A stretch of DNA of 64,000 nucleotides from Nemania diffusa (taxonomy: Eukaryota; Ascomycota; Sordariomycetes; Xylariales; Xylariaceae): positions 2,310,501 to 2,374,500 of the forward strand of contig JBBPUQ010000003.1 in the NCBI GenBank assembly GCA_038501195.1, given 5' to 3'. A program made the translations under genes and the position numbers. This document shows positions 47,632-58,930 of the stretch, one piece after another. Under the pieces are notes generated by a model. That model did not search any database. It saw only the letters and a program-made list of their open reading frames with translations, and was not told the origin of the DNA. The number at the start of each line of letters is the position of its first letter. Position 1 is the first letter of the stretch.

Positions 47632-48460
47632 ATGAAGCGCTCACGCGAGCCTGAAGAAGAGTACCGCAAAGTTTCCGATGATCTACGGTTGGAAGAACCA
47701 CCACGGCCCGCGACTAAGATCACAGAGCTCGACGAATCAGCCATCGACACCAGCTCAGACATTGCAATGAGATGCTCGCTCCCGCCACATCGAGAGGTGT
47801 TGTCCTTCACCACGTACGAAGACTACGAAACGCACTATGACAAGTCACACACAAACCGATGTGCCGAGTGCTCTAAAAACTTTCCCTCCGAGCACCTTCT
47901 CAATGTCCATTTCGAGGACTGCCATGATGTCTTCGCGGCCGTGAAAAGAGAAAAGGGCGAGCATACGGTGCGTCACGGCCTCGTGTAACCTGGCTGTCCG
48001 ACTTTTCTGATTGTTTGCATAGTACGCTTGTTTTGTTGAAGGGTGTGATCGGAAATGCAGAACCCCCTATAAGAGACGTAACCACCTCATCGACAAGCAT
48101 ATGTATCCAAAGAATTACTTTTTCGCACTCACTAAGGAGGGTATTGACGGCAGGCACTCTCTTCTACTAGACGGGGGACATCGTCGACGAACATCATCAA
48201 ACGCATCTATCGCCAGTGTGTCTAAAACATCGCAGAGAAGACAAAGCCTGCGGCAAGTAGAGGCCTCAAAGCCGCGCAGAGATAGTCAAACGGAGGTCGC
48301 ACCAGTGGCCTCTCAAGGACCGCTGGAAAATACTTCCCCGGTAGAAGCTCCTGATGTCGAGATGGATAGGTTGGCTGGTGCGATGTCGGCGTTACAGTTT
48401 GTCCCTAAATCTGTTAAATTTGGCCGAGGCAAGGGCAAAACAGGGTTCGCAAAAAGATGA
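47632..48460 (+). CDS. C2H2 zinc-finger protein, ZNF511-like
   Basis: Two exons, 47632-47967 and 48023-48460 (55-nt intron, donor GTGCGT, acceptor GCATAG), give 257 residues. One finger is complete in exon 1 (CAEC then HLLNVHFEDCH, a C-x2-C-x12-H-x4-H pattern), and a second opens exon 2 (CFVEGCDRKC then NHLIDKH). An upstream degenerate Cys/His segment precedes them. The segment around the fingers, with KHMYPKNYFF after the second, matches the conserved eukaryotic ZNF511 group, small nuclear proteins of poorly known function. The C-terminus is basic and Ser-rich and ends in a short Gly/Lys-rich motif (KFGRGKGKTGFAKR). The start is the first ATG in frame. The gene converges with BUD31, whose coding region ends 290 bp downstream. 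Confidence 0.85.
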
Positions 48461-48750
48461 TTTATAGCCTACACGAGGGTTATAAAAATAGACGCCAACA
48501 TATTATGATGTCATGATGTTCACGGTGAGAACGAATAACGCGATGACGATATTTGATTCCATAGTCTGCCTATTGCGGGCAGCTAGAAGTTAGAACATTG
48601 TTTCTAGCTCTTAGGTATTTATTCGTCTAAGAAGATCGAAGATGCTCAGAAGTCATGATACGCAAGCCTTTCTCCCATTTATTGTGTCCCTCCGAAAATC
48701 CTTAACGCCGTAATGCAGGGTATTCTTAATGAAAACAGTCCCAACGCCCT

Positions 48751-49437
48751 TTAATCACTTGATGCACATCCCCTACAGCCACAATTTACACATTGTACAT
48801 CTTGCTCGTCCTTCAACTGTGCCTTCGGCACGCGGCATATGCAAGTTGACTGGAAATTTGTCTCTTTTGTCTGTATGCATCTTAAGCAGCACAGCTAGAA
48901 GAAAAAGAATTAAAGTTAGCATTGTCTCGACGAACACACAGATTAGCGAATTTTGTATTTAGCCTCAGCAGATCCAGGTCCCAGGTTCAACAGAGACACT
49001 GATATACCACTGTGCCAACGCTGCTGGACACCTAGATCCGTCCAGCATTCTTTGAGTTCGTGGGCCATCGCTCTGGCAACCAGTGGCTTATCCAATTTTC
49101 ATGAAGCAAAACAGCAACGAATAAAACGTACCTTCTCGTATCCCTGCTTCTTCCACTTCGCGATCAAAATAGGGTCGGCGTAGCCGTTCTTGAGCAACCA
49201 CTCGTACAGCTGCTTGGTGATAGCCTCCTTCTCGTAGTAAAGCTCGTAGACATAGCGGGTGCGCTGGTGGGCAATCTGAAATATAGGCCACTGCGCCTTG
49301 TGTTTCGGTACGTTATTCGTCGGTGTGTTTTGCGCATCCTTCATCTTGATACCGAACACTTCGAGATCGTCCCGGATGTCGTCGAAACCCGCTGGAGGCT
49401 TCTTGCCTCGCGCGGCGTGCGAGCGGATGGCAGGCAT
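48751..49437 (-). CDS. BUD31: Pre-mRNA-splicing factor BUD31 (G10/Cwc14)
   Basis: Two exons on the minus strand, 49437-49132 and 48894-48751, give 149 residues. The intron is 237 nt (donor GTACGT, long pyrimidine tract before TCTAG). Diagnostic segments are [52 protein letters not shown] at the splice site, then [24 protein letters not shown] and the Cys-rich end [13 protein letters not shown]. Bud31 is a core spliceosome protein that binds zinc through these cysteines and contacts the NineTeen-related complex and the catalytic RNA core. An in-frame ATG at 49482 would add 15 residues, but the family N-terminus supports 49437. Confidence 0.95.
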
Positions 49438-50108
49438 GGCGACTTCCTTGATTCTATCAGGCCACTTTCCCTTCGTAGACAAGGGCGAGTCGGACGGGCG
49501 ACTTGTGAATAATCCGTGATGGAGGTGAAGATAATGGTGTTCGACGTTGGCTTTTCGATGTTAGTGGGGGCAAGGCTGTACTTAAGTACAAGTAACTGAG
49601 TCGGTACTACCTACAGTAGGTACGGTTGGTTAAAGAAAGCTAGCGCCACATACATACAATAGCGCACCAGGTAGGAGAAAACGCTTGTCCCAATTATTGT
49701 GGATCTAATCAGAGCATACTGCACATGCCCTTTGTAAAAATCAGATTAACAGAACATAATTTAAGTTTAAACATTAATACTGCATACATTGTACCAGTAA
49801 TATAAATATAATAGATTTACCTTTTTTATGTCGAAAATCATAATAATAACTATGGTAAAACTTAAAACTATGTTTTATCACCAAGATTTTTATAAACATG
49901 TGCAGTTTGTACATTCTGACTAGGTCCACAATAATTAGGACAAGCGTTTTTGCTACTATGCTGAAAGCCCCTACTTACCTATCCCACATGACTAAGCAAT
50001 TTGTGGCTTGCGTCTCCTCGATTCCTAGACACAAGCCTTCGACACGCCCTAGCTTGACGTCGCTCGAATGAACCTCATGCTACATCAATACAGTAGAGAT
50101 CACTCAAG
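49438..50108. promoter_or_regulatory. Divergent promoter of BUD31 and the NDUFA6 homologue
   Basis: 671 bp between two start codons, of which 280 bp is a fold-back mobile element (separate entry). No gene is seen. TACCTA/GTAGGTAC motifs occur near 49608. Confidence 0.6.
49674..49953. mobile_element. Fold-back MITE, TA target duplication (Tc1/mariner-like ends)
   Basis: A 280-bp AT-rich element without coding capacity. Its left arm (from about 49678, AAAACGCTTGTCC, then ATTATTGTGGA, to ACTGCACATG at 49727) is matched in inverted orientation by the right arm (49897-49950: CATGTGCAGT to GGACAAGCGTTTT). Roughly 50 bases pair with a few mostly transition differences and one 3-4-base gap. Further inward, TTTGTAAAAATC/TTTATAAAAATC and TTAAGTTT blocks also pair, so the whole element could fold into a long hairpin. 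TA dinucleotides at 49672-49673 and 49954-49955 look like the target-site duplication of Tc1/mariner transposases. No transposase is present, so movement would depend on one elsewhere. It lies in the promoter shared by BUD31 and the complex I gene. Confidence 0.82.
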
Positions 50109-50798
50109 ATGGCGGTGACTCCTACGAAATTCGCGCGAGTGACGTGCCAGTGTTAGTAGACTGCCGATAAAATCCAACTCTGAGCTAATTAATGTTGCAG
50201 CGGCCAACTGGAACGATGCGAAGCGACGAGTGTTGGCGGCCTACCGCGAATGGATTCGAGCTGTACGTTTACCCGATTCCTCATAATCGCCGTTCGCATG
50301 CCTTTCAACACTCCTTGATCGATATTTTATGGGAATTGAGAGTGCATTGGCTAACTTGGGTGGAATTCCGGCAGGCTCCTGAAATCCAAACAATGTACTC
50401 AGTCCAGCTTCCCGTATCTACCATCCGTACTCGAATGCGACAGGAATTTGAGCGACATCGATACGTCAATAAGCTACCAGTCGTTGACGTACTGCTCATG
50501 CAGAACAACGCTGAATATCAGGTCCGTTTAGAATCGTAATACTACTAGAAATCCAGTCGGTACCAGAGGTCCAAAGGAGGAATCTTAGAACGGCTAGGAC
50601 AGTTGGCTGATATTTTGTCGCAGGAGATGATGAACTTCTGGAAGCAGGCCACACACGTCATGTCATACTTCGAATCTGAGAACTTCCGAGGATCCGATAG
50701 GCTACCATCGAGCTTCATGGAGGGTTTCTTAGAAGCAAGTATCTATGACCAATCACTATGCATGCAGATTTACTAACATATTCCAGGGCCGCAACTAG
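50109..50798 (+). CDS. NADH dehydrogenase (complex I) LYR-family subunit, NDUFA6 homologue (14.8 kDa type)
   Basis: Five exons, 50109-50151, 50201-50262, 50375-50521, 50624-50734 and 50787-50798, give 124 residues, matching the small LYR accessory subunit of complex I. Segments seen are [31 protein letters not shown] (LYR region, here AYR), [51 protein letters not shown] and [12 protein letters not shown]. The protein acts in the mitochondrial inner membrane with the acyl-carrier protein. Two splice sites are unusual: intron 1 starts GTTAGT, and intron 4 starts GCAAGT (GC-AG) with a perfect TACTAAC branch before the acceptor at 50786. Using the nearby GT at 50739 instead would replace the conserved end EGRN with an unrelated 24-residue tail. 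The last exon is 12 nt, three codons plus stop. Confidence 0.92.
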
Positions 50799-50975
50799 AA
50801 ATGGGTATCAAAATCCCACGTATTGTACATAAAAGAACAAGAAGCGTGATTGTTCCCTGAAATGTGGTCTATCTTACGCCAAACGCCGCACCATGCTATG
50901 CCTCGCAAAGGTTTTATGTCTCATGTAGGCCGAACTCGCCCCGAAGCTCAACGCAGTCATCCTCGGTTGGATTGA

Positions 50976-51639
50976 TCACTGTTTTGCTGCCATGAAGCTC
51001 TCTCTCTGGGTCCAGAATTCTTCAGATACCACATCACACAGCTCCTCTAGATCTTGAAGGCCCTTTTCTAATGCTGCGGTAGCCGTTGTTGTATCTAGAG
51101 ACCCCAAGTTAATCAGACTACCACAAAGGGCAAGAAGGTTTATCAGTCAAAATCTTACCATAGGTCTGAATTCTGATATTCATTTTCTCCTCAGACGGGT
51201 GAGGGATAGCATAAGCGCAGAATTCGACATCAGGACTATTGCTAAGGTTAGCCATTATGCAGTCATAGAGTGTGGTGTGTTAACACTCTATTCACATACT
51301 TCTTCATGATGATGTACCGCAGAGCATTACCGAGGGTGTTGCCCTCCTTAAGGAATTCAAAAGATGCCGCTGTGCTTGTAGATCCTGGTAACTAGAATTT
51401 GATTCACGTTAACAAGCTAAATGGAGGACTAAGACAACCAATATCATAAGGCTTACAATGCGAACTCTCTGGGGCTCTTCACTCTCCTCTTCCTCAACAA
51501 ACCCGTTATCTTCTTCATCTTCGTCCATAGGATCAGCGCCTTCTTGGCTATCAACAGGCTGCTGTGCAGATGTGGGAGTAGCATCCTGCATGTCGGCGTC
51601 CTCAGCATTAGAGGTGTGGGCTTTCGTGGCTGCAGGCAT
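50976..51639 (-). CDS. RPC19: RNA polymerase I and III subunit AC19
   Basis: Four exons on the minus strand, 51639-51457, 51391-51300, 51235-51159 and 51094-50976, give 156 residues. Introns are 64-65 nt. The N-terminal ~58 residues are acidic and disordered (MDEDEEDN, EEEESEEPQ). The conserved core then reads ILPGSTSTAASFEFLKEGNTLGNALRYIIMKNPDVEFCAYAIPHPSEEKMNIRIQT with all splice junctions in it restoring frame, ending in a helix (EKGLQDLEELCDVVSEEFW). AC19 pairs with AC40 as the alpha-like assembly platform of polymerases I and III in the nucleus. An upstream in-frame extension lacks an ATG. The 3' end faces the complex I gene across 177 bp. Confidence 0.95.
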
Positions 51640-54600
51640 TTCCCTTTTCCCCTTCAATAGGGTTTACGCTGATTAAGGTAAAGAGTAGATAGAAATAATG
51701 CCCGTGTTTACTTATTACAGATGCGTTTCGAGTTGTAAGTCACTGAGCTGCTGGGATTTTGGCGGGGCTGATGGTGAAGCTCAAACTGCAACACTGAGAA
51801 GGCTGATTCACGAATTTTTTCTAGATCTGGAAATGATAAGGTATAAGTTTCCACCCCACTATTCGCCAGTCGGAGTTCAGCCGCATACAGCTGGCAGATA
51901 CCTACCACGCAGGCACTTCAATAGAGGTAGGTCTACATCTCACTAGGTACCTCTCTTCCTGTCCTCGCCCAGACAATATTAATCTAGACGAACCTAGCAC
52001 ATACAGCTGCTGTTCATTTCGCATCGAAGAGGTTGAAGATGCCGTGGACTTCAAGATAAACCCTAGAGATAGGAACCACGTCGTTACCTATTGAACAATC
52101 AATCAATATAAGCGTCTCCAATTAGGAATAAAATGCGGGTAGGCCACACTTTTTACTAATACCTGTCAATATCCAAATCAATAGTTCGGCCTATTAGCGC
52201 GCGGCAAGAGAGACCTGCATGCTTCCGTAGAAACCGGCCTGGTTCTTAATAACGACTTGATTGCGAACTTTGAATTTTAAATTCGCGGAAAGATGGCGGC
52301 TGCTTGCTGTAATAAATCTTGTCGAGCCAGTCCAGTACTCGCCATCGAGGGTGCGGGCGGTTTGCTCGTTTGGGCTATCATCACAGTGAGGGTTGCAATG
52401 CGGCATGCATGCTCGACTTTGAGCCAGTCTAGTGCGCTCCAGTGCGCCGTCGCGGAATCGAATATATGGGTCTAGACAATACGTACAGTAGAAGCCACCT
52501 TCGCACGAAGATCTGATAGCGTGAGAATGATAATCACTCGCATTGGAACTTACATACATCGAATCTCGAGATACTCAGTATCACTTACTGACTTACTTAC
52601 TCCACGAACGAACCCCAACACGTTACCGAATACCACCGCCGTGCCACACGACTGCAGTGTGCCGCACACACGTCAGCAACATGAGACAGGACCCAAATTA
52701 CATTGATGAACAGTGTTCTATACATATGCGCATGGCAGTTGATGATGTCTACGTCTCCCTACATAGATAGGTATCGTGCTCGTAATCGCCGAAACATGGC
52801 AAAGTCAGTCTTGTGGAGGCATGTTTCAAAGGCCAGTAGCTCGAGGCATTCTAATTGGTCGCTCATCTTCTTATACATTTTGCCATGTTAAGTGTCCGCT
52901 GTGGCTGCAGCCGTTTCCCAAATACCGAGGAGCCCTAGTCCTCCAGAGATAGAGTGCATGAGTCTAGCGAGGCACCAGGCGACCTACGGACGGCCGAGTC
53001 CAATTCCGGACGCAAACCGTTCCGGACTGGTGATTTATCTATCTGGCACAGGCCGAGTTGCTATATACTCAATACACTCCCTTTTGCCAATACCAACTGT
53101 AGATAGGTTATACATACAGCTGTCGGGATGGGCATCCAAGAATACCTATCTATGTAGATGACATGTGCAGGCCTCTCTGATCCTCCTGACATAGCTGAAC
53201 AGAGGCTGAAACAGCATTAGGAATGCCAGCATGCGTACTCAATCCTCAGCTTTTTAGTAATGCCACACTACTGTACGTAGGTATGCGTACTAATTCCTGA
53301 CAATGCTTGACCGCTAAGATAGAAGTTTGTCGCGCGTTTGTCAGCAAGCTTTTTATTTAAGTTTGTTTTAAAGAGTCGAAATGACGGACTTCAAAAAACC
53401 TGTACAGCAGCACAGTATGTATGGGGTGTTGAGTTATAGTGGTGGCAATTCACCGCTAAGTTCCTCTCTACTTAACTCGTACATAAGTAGTGTAGTAGTT
53501 CATTAGCTGGGTTTTAATCCCTCCGCTCAACGTTCAACCTCCGCTAGCGAGGGATCGACAGGGACATCAAACACTGGAACACTACCGCCGAGAATATTAG
53601 GTCTGCGCGATAGCGATCCTGCATGAAACGATGGTGTTGATTTCTCTGTCTGATGTGGTTGGTTCACATGTCAAGCTCGGTTCACGGTATCCTAGACCGC
53701 AATTCCGCCACCCATGCGGAACGGCATGTTTTTTCTCTCTTCGTCGTCACTCTCCACAGAGGGGTAAGTAGGTTAGGTACTTATAACAACTCGGTAATCA
53801 AGATAACTTATATCAAAGTTGAGGGGAAATCGAAGAGCAAGGGAACATGTTTGAACAAGGCGCACACGCATCGTATCCACTGGACCCAGGTGGATAAGTG
53901 TGTAAGTGCGCTAGAGTGTGCTGCAACTTGATTCAACCTTCGACGAGACTTACATACTTGCATACTTACCTACATACATAGCACTACCTGAATTCACCGT
54001 CCTTGGTTATTAGCCAGAAGTCCGACAAGCGCATGGCTCGGTATTCACGTCTTCACAAAGTTCATATAGTGCCTGCTACCAATGGCTTCGTCCAACTTGG
54101 CGGGTCATCAGAACAAAAACGAGCAAATGCTCCGTCCCACTCGCTCCCGTTGGACAGGGATTCAGGAAGACGACTTGTAGTCTCGCCTGATCTCACCTGA
54201 AGTATGGAGCACAAGGGTGGCCTCTAGTTAGTCCCTGTGGGGCCCAGGCTGGTTTCAATGTTGCTTTCGCATGTCAAAATCCGGTAATATACGAAGACGC
54301 AAGTGATTCGGCGGCGATTCGTGTCGCATGGCTGGGCGAATAAAAGAAGTCGACAAAATATCAAACGCGCCGATTGGCAGGTTTTTCGTTATTCAAAATC
54401 AATAGTCTGTTGACAGGTGTACATTCTGAGCGCACACTACATATAGAATACATACCCATACGTACAGTAGAAGGGCCGGACTGGGCTTGGTCACACCATA
54501 TGGCCGACCAATGTATGGATGTATGTATGTGCCTATTTCTATCAGGAACAACGACGAGAGAAGGACAGATTAGGAAAGAGGCCAGAAAGAAATAGAAGCT

Positions 54601-57433
54601 TAGAACTTCATAACCATCTACTGGTATGTTACATACATATCTGTTCATGATTGTACAGTGTGTACGATACTGTATATATCCGACGTCTGTACTTAGTATA
54701 GTATCCCTACAAGTAAGGCAGTGAGTGAGTGTACCCGGGTTGGTTAGACGATTTGCTCAGCCGAGAGAAAACAAAAACGTTTCTGCCTGCCCTTTTGTGG
54801 CTAGTTTGTGTCAATACCTCGACCGGTTTCACTTTACAAAAGATAGACATAAGTATATACACGCCTACTTACAAAGATAATGTATACTGTAGGTAGGTAG
54901 TCACAGTAAGCCATCGTGTCTCGATTTGCGCTCGATCTGGGCAGTTAGCGGATCTTGGGATAACGATCGTTTGGACAGGCTTTTTTTTTCTGACAGGGGT
55001 TAAAGAGCTAACCACGCAGTGTACACTAGATACTGAGTATATCCTAGATACCTACTGTATGTAGGCACTTTACGCTGTACATACGCTGTCTAGAATACTT
55101 CTATTATAATATGATAGTATGTCTTCGCATTCTACGGAAATGGAGGTTATAGAGATGTTAATTGACTAATTACAGGGCAGTATTTGATAAAATTTGGGTT
55201 CTGAGTCTTCTTTTTTTAGTTAGGTTTGTAGTATCTAGGTGTGTGTTACTTAACTGATCGACATTCACCTGTCAAATCGGAACCGAAGACTAGAAGAAAA
55301 AAAAAAGAAAAGAGAAAAAGATCACAAGCTTGTAACACTAGTGTGGTTTGGGCAATTGAAGTAGCGCAGCCTGGAGGACTCCTGCCTAATTCCATACCGT
55401 GCTAGGACCCCCTCCTGAAGCCCCTACTGCTCCTAGTACCTTAGAATTGTGCCTGTCTTGTCCTCTTTGGGCGGCTTGTCCAGCATCCACCCTCCCACCC
55501 TACCCCCTGAACCAACCAACAGGGCTCCTTCGGGGTGCCGTACCTCTATGTGGTCGTACAGTGCTGTAACAGTGTTGTCCCCAATTCTGTAGCGTTAGGT
55601 AGGTACTTAGAACCCAGTAATCACCATTGTGGTGTGCTTCACTAGATCCCAGCCAGCACGTATCAGACGGTGCCAGTATCACAATCTTCGACACACGATG
55701 AGGCAGCTTGACGCCAATCAACCCTGCCCCTCTTCCACTATCTCGAAACATCTGCTCTGCCGTACCCATCCCCCATCTGTCCCTGCCGCAACAGTACCCT
55801 GCCCCATCCATCCGCCCGCCGGCGTCCACCTGCAACCTTTTCCGCACTCGGTTTCTCGAGTCGAGGTATCTACCACCTCTTACGCAGCAGCAGCAGCAGC
55901 AGCAGCAGGTAGATAGTCGGCATCTGTATTGTGCATTGCCTTGCGCTTCCCAGTGTACCTAGTTCTGTTTCCCTTCACACCCACCCCTTTACCTCTTTCC
56001 CTTTTGCATTTGGTCTCTGGCGTCTGGGCCTCTGCTAGCGACGTTACTCTGTACCTACCTGCCACCATCTATCTGTCTTATTTTTGATCGGCACCTTGCC
56101 TTTCTTTCCCTTCTCTACCTACTTACTCCCTTCACGGTCGCACCGTACCTATCATAGGCCCCTGTCCTGTCAGTCAGTCAGTCGTCGTCGTTGTCGTCTT
56201 TGCTGTTGGAGAGGGTTGTTGAGCGAGGAATCCGGATTCGTCTATACGTTTATACATCTGCATCTGCGTGGATGCTGTATATGGGTGCAGGCCCCATCTT
56301 CTCTTCTCCTATCCTTTCGTTCTGTCGAGTTGCGCGCGCGTGCCCCTCCGTCGAGTCGTCTTAATTGGCCCTACCGCTGCCTCTGCTGCCACTGCTGCCG
56401 CTGCCACTGCCACTGCCGCTGGCCACCACTGCTGCTATATATCGACCGACCGGAGTCATTCATCCCATCTCGGCAGCTTGCCCAGTCGTGTAACCGCTCA
56501 GGCCAGCTCCCTGCAGTCCGTCGCAATCAAAGTGTAACCCAACACAACGAGCTCAGGAGAAAGGGAACACAGAATCCCAGTCTCTTTATTTACACAAGCT
56601 ACCAAGCGATTCGAGCGCAAGGCAACCCGGTTACCGAGCAGACATCAGGCTGTGTGCAAGTGTGTTAAAGAACAAGAATATTGGCCAGGATAGTATCCGA
56701 AATTCAGGGGGGCCCCTTCATTGCAACAGCATTGCATCCCGTTCTCGAGTCGCAGCCCGAGCGCACGCGCACGCCCAATCTTGAATTAGAAACGCAGCAT
56801 ACCACCAAACTGGTCGCTGCACCTCACCACCAATACGCCTTCAAGGCTGTAGCCCGGAAAAGGGGGTCGGTAACTTTTTGCGACAGCCAAGGCTTCATTG
56901 CTTACGGCTCACGCTGTTGCTGTTGCTCTCCGCCGAGTCTGTATCAATTAGAGAGCATTCTAGCGTAGAGTCTATTGGCCCTGTCAGCACCCAACCACTT
57001 TAGAGGACGAATTATATGACAGGAGAGCAAACAGCTACTGTTCGCACACCTTCAGGTTCGGCACTAATAACCAGCATCCATCTGGCCATTCGCACTGTCT
57101 TTTGCTGTGCGGCTTCTACTACCAGGCAAACGCTTTCGCGACAGCATCAGTTGCTGGCGGATTGAATCCCCGCTGATATAGAATTTGGTAAAAACAACCC
57201 ACTCTCTATAACTCATAACTAGGAACCCTAGGCCAAAGCCCAGGTCCCCATACTGCACGGTCCCGACCTACAGCTCGTATCTGGTAGTGCATCGACCATT
57301 CAGCCGGTAACTCAGCTGACAATCAACAGCGAGGTCCAGTGAGTCCAAACCAGAAGAGAATCAGGGGAGGAATTAAACCGACGATATCTCGAAGGACCAA
57401 AGACATTGAATAGTAAAATTATTATTATTCATC
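51640..57433. other. Gene-poor region, 5.8 kb, including probable leader of the next gene
   Basis: I find no supportable gene. Short frames (52194-52559 minus, 52892-53161 plus, 54003-54200 plus, 55629-55962 plus, 56084-56668 plus) are compositionally random or low-complexity. 54600-55300 is AT-rich. From about 55700 to 57430 the plus strand is C/T-rich with CTG/CAG and TACCTA repeats and may be a very long 5' leader or promoter of the gene at 57434. I cannot place a transcription start or leader introns. Confidence 0.4.
55885..55908. repeat. (CAG)8 trinucleotide repeat
   Basis: Eight perfect CAG units in non-coding or leader sequence about 1.5 kb upstream of the next start codon. Confidence 0.95.
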
Positions 57434-58930
57434 ATGAGCGCTGCAATTGCGATGGCCCCGTCTCCGGCTCCTTATGACAGGTCGGCGTATGCTGAATTGG
57501 CTCCTGCAACCGGTGCCGTCACAAGCTCTTCATTGCCTGCCGCCGCAGCATCCTCTCCTTCGGTCTCGCGCACAGGGCATCTACATACAATCGCTACGAA
57601 TACTTCCCCGACTCACCGTTCATCTAGCCACAGTCCAACCCAACAGCAAAAGTCCTCACCACCTAGCGTGTAAGCTTATCTTGCTTTCTCTCCACTAGTT
57701 AACCCCATCCCTTTATACCCTTTCTTAGTTCTGATTCAACTGCGATGAAGGCAACGTTGCGTCCAAGCAGTCCTTGAACTGGAGACTAATTCATATTTGG
57801 CAAACCCTAGGCTTCGAAATGTTTCGAGTAATTCAGGACCCAAGATAATTGTCAAGAAAGAACCAGGCTCTCCAGAAATCACTACCACGCGGCATCGTCC
57901 ACGGAGGCTAGATCTCTCCAAGAATACAATTACAGGCTCCGGCGCGGCCACAGCACGACCAGCATTAGGAGGGCGAGACGGGCTCGGTATTCAGGAAGTG
58001 GGGTTGGCTTGCCTATCGCCCGGTTTCGTCACACAGGATCCTGTTATGAAAGAGCATTTACAGCAGAGTATGAATGTAAGGGAACAACAGCGCCGCATTA
58101 TCGAAGCCAGACTTCAACAACAGTCTGCCAAGGGAGATGGTCCCGGTCCGGGGCCTGGACTAGGCCCCGACAATAGCAAGGACAGAGATCCTATTAGTCA
58201 GTTTGCAGCTAAGACCCCAGGCATGTCGAGATTAGGCAAAGCACCTCCAGGACTAAGCATTGTTGCGCCATCACACGAGCAATTCGCTCATGAGAGGGTA
58301 ATTCAGTCAGCTCCTCTTGGCCAAACGTTCACTGGCCGCCATAATCCGCATCCTCTAACTCGCCAAGTTGCAAACCACCCTTCAAATTTGTCCAGTACTT
58401 CGCATATTCACCATGTTCCTGCACACCAGACGAACAACCGCTTGCCTCCCATCGCGGACGTTTTCGCCAGCCAAGGCCTACCTCCTCATGGCGAGGCAAA
58501 TCGGCCCTCAATATACCCTAGCTCAAGCCACGCACCTTTGACCTCCCCAGCTCACCCACCTCCAACTCATTCACAAGCACCTATGTCAGGTCGCCCAAGG
58601 GAGTACAAGTCCGCGGAGGAGGCACAACATGAACTAGCTGGCGGGCGACCTGAGTTGCTACCCAAGCTTGTACACTACACCGGTCACCAACCACCAACGC
58701 CTCCATCTCCCCGGAACGGGGTACCACTCCAAGACGGAAGCCGAAGTGCAAGTAAGCGACGTACCCGAGCCGAATACGAAGAGGGTGGCAGCCCACCCCT
58801 CGGTCATGGGCCCGCAGCAACCCGGCGGGGACCCTTTGGTGCAGGAAGAGATACGCCAGAAACACAGCGACAGAAACGAGAAGAATTCCTGCGCCTATGT
58901 GAGAGAGCTTGGGACCTGTTTCATTCGTGA
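57434..58930 (+). CDS. Conserved fungal Pro/Ser-rich protein of unknown function
   Basis: Two exons, 57434-57669 and 57811-58930, join in frame (GT plus G) to give 451 residues. The intron is 141 nt with donor GTAAGC and acceptor CCTAG. I recognise the protein as a type found across filamentous ascomycetes but know no domain for it. Conserved-looking islands are GPKIIVKKEPGSPE with a basic stretch after it (RHRPRRLDL), GIQEVGLACLSPGFVTQDP, an Arg/Gln helix REQQRRIIEARLQQQ, and the C-terminal QRQKREEFLRLCERAWDLFHS. The rest is rich in Pro, Ser, His and Gln and is probably disordered. The VKKEPGSPE segment resembles a sumoylation-type site, which would suggest a nuclear regulator, but that is speculative. 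No signal peptide or membrane segment is seen. Confidence 0.75.

Noticed and set aside
56084..56668. 194-codon plus-strand frame
   Set aside because: Cys/Arg/Ser-rich low-complexity reading of C/T-rich repeats, with no family features and a competing open frame.
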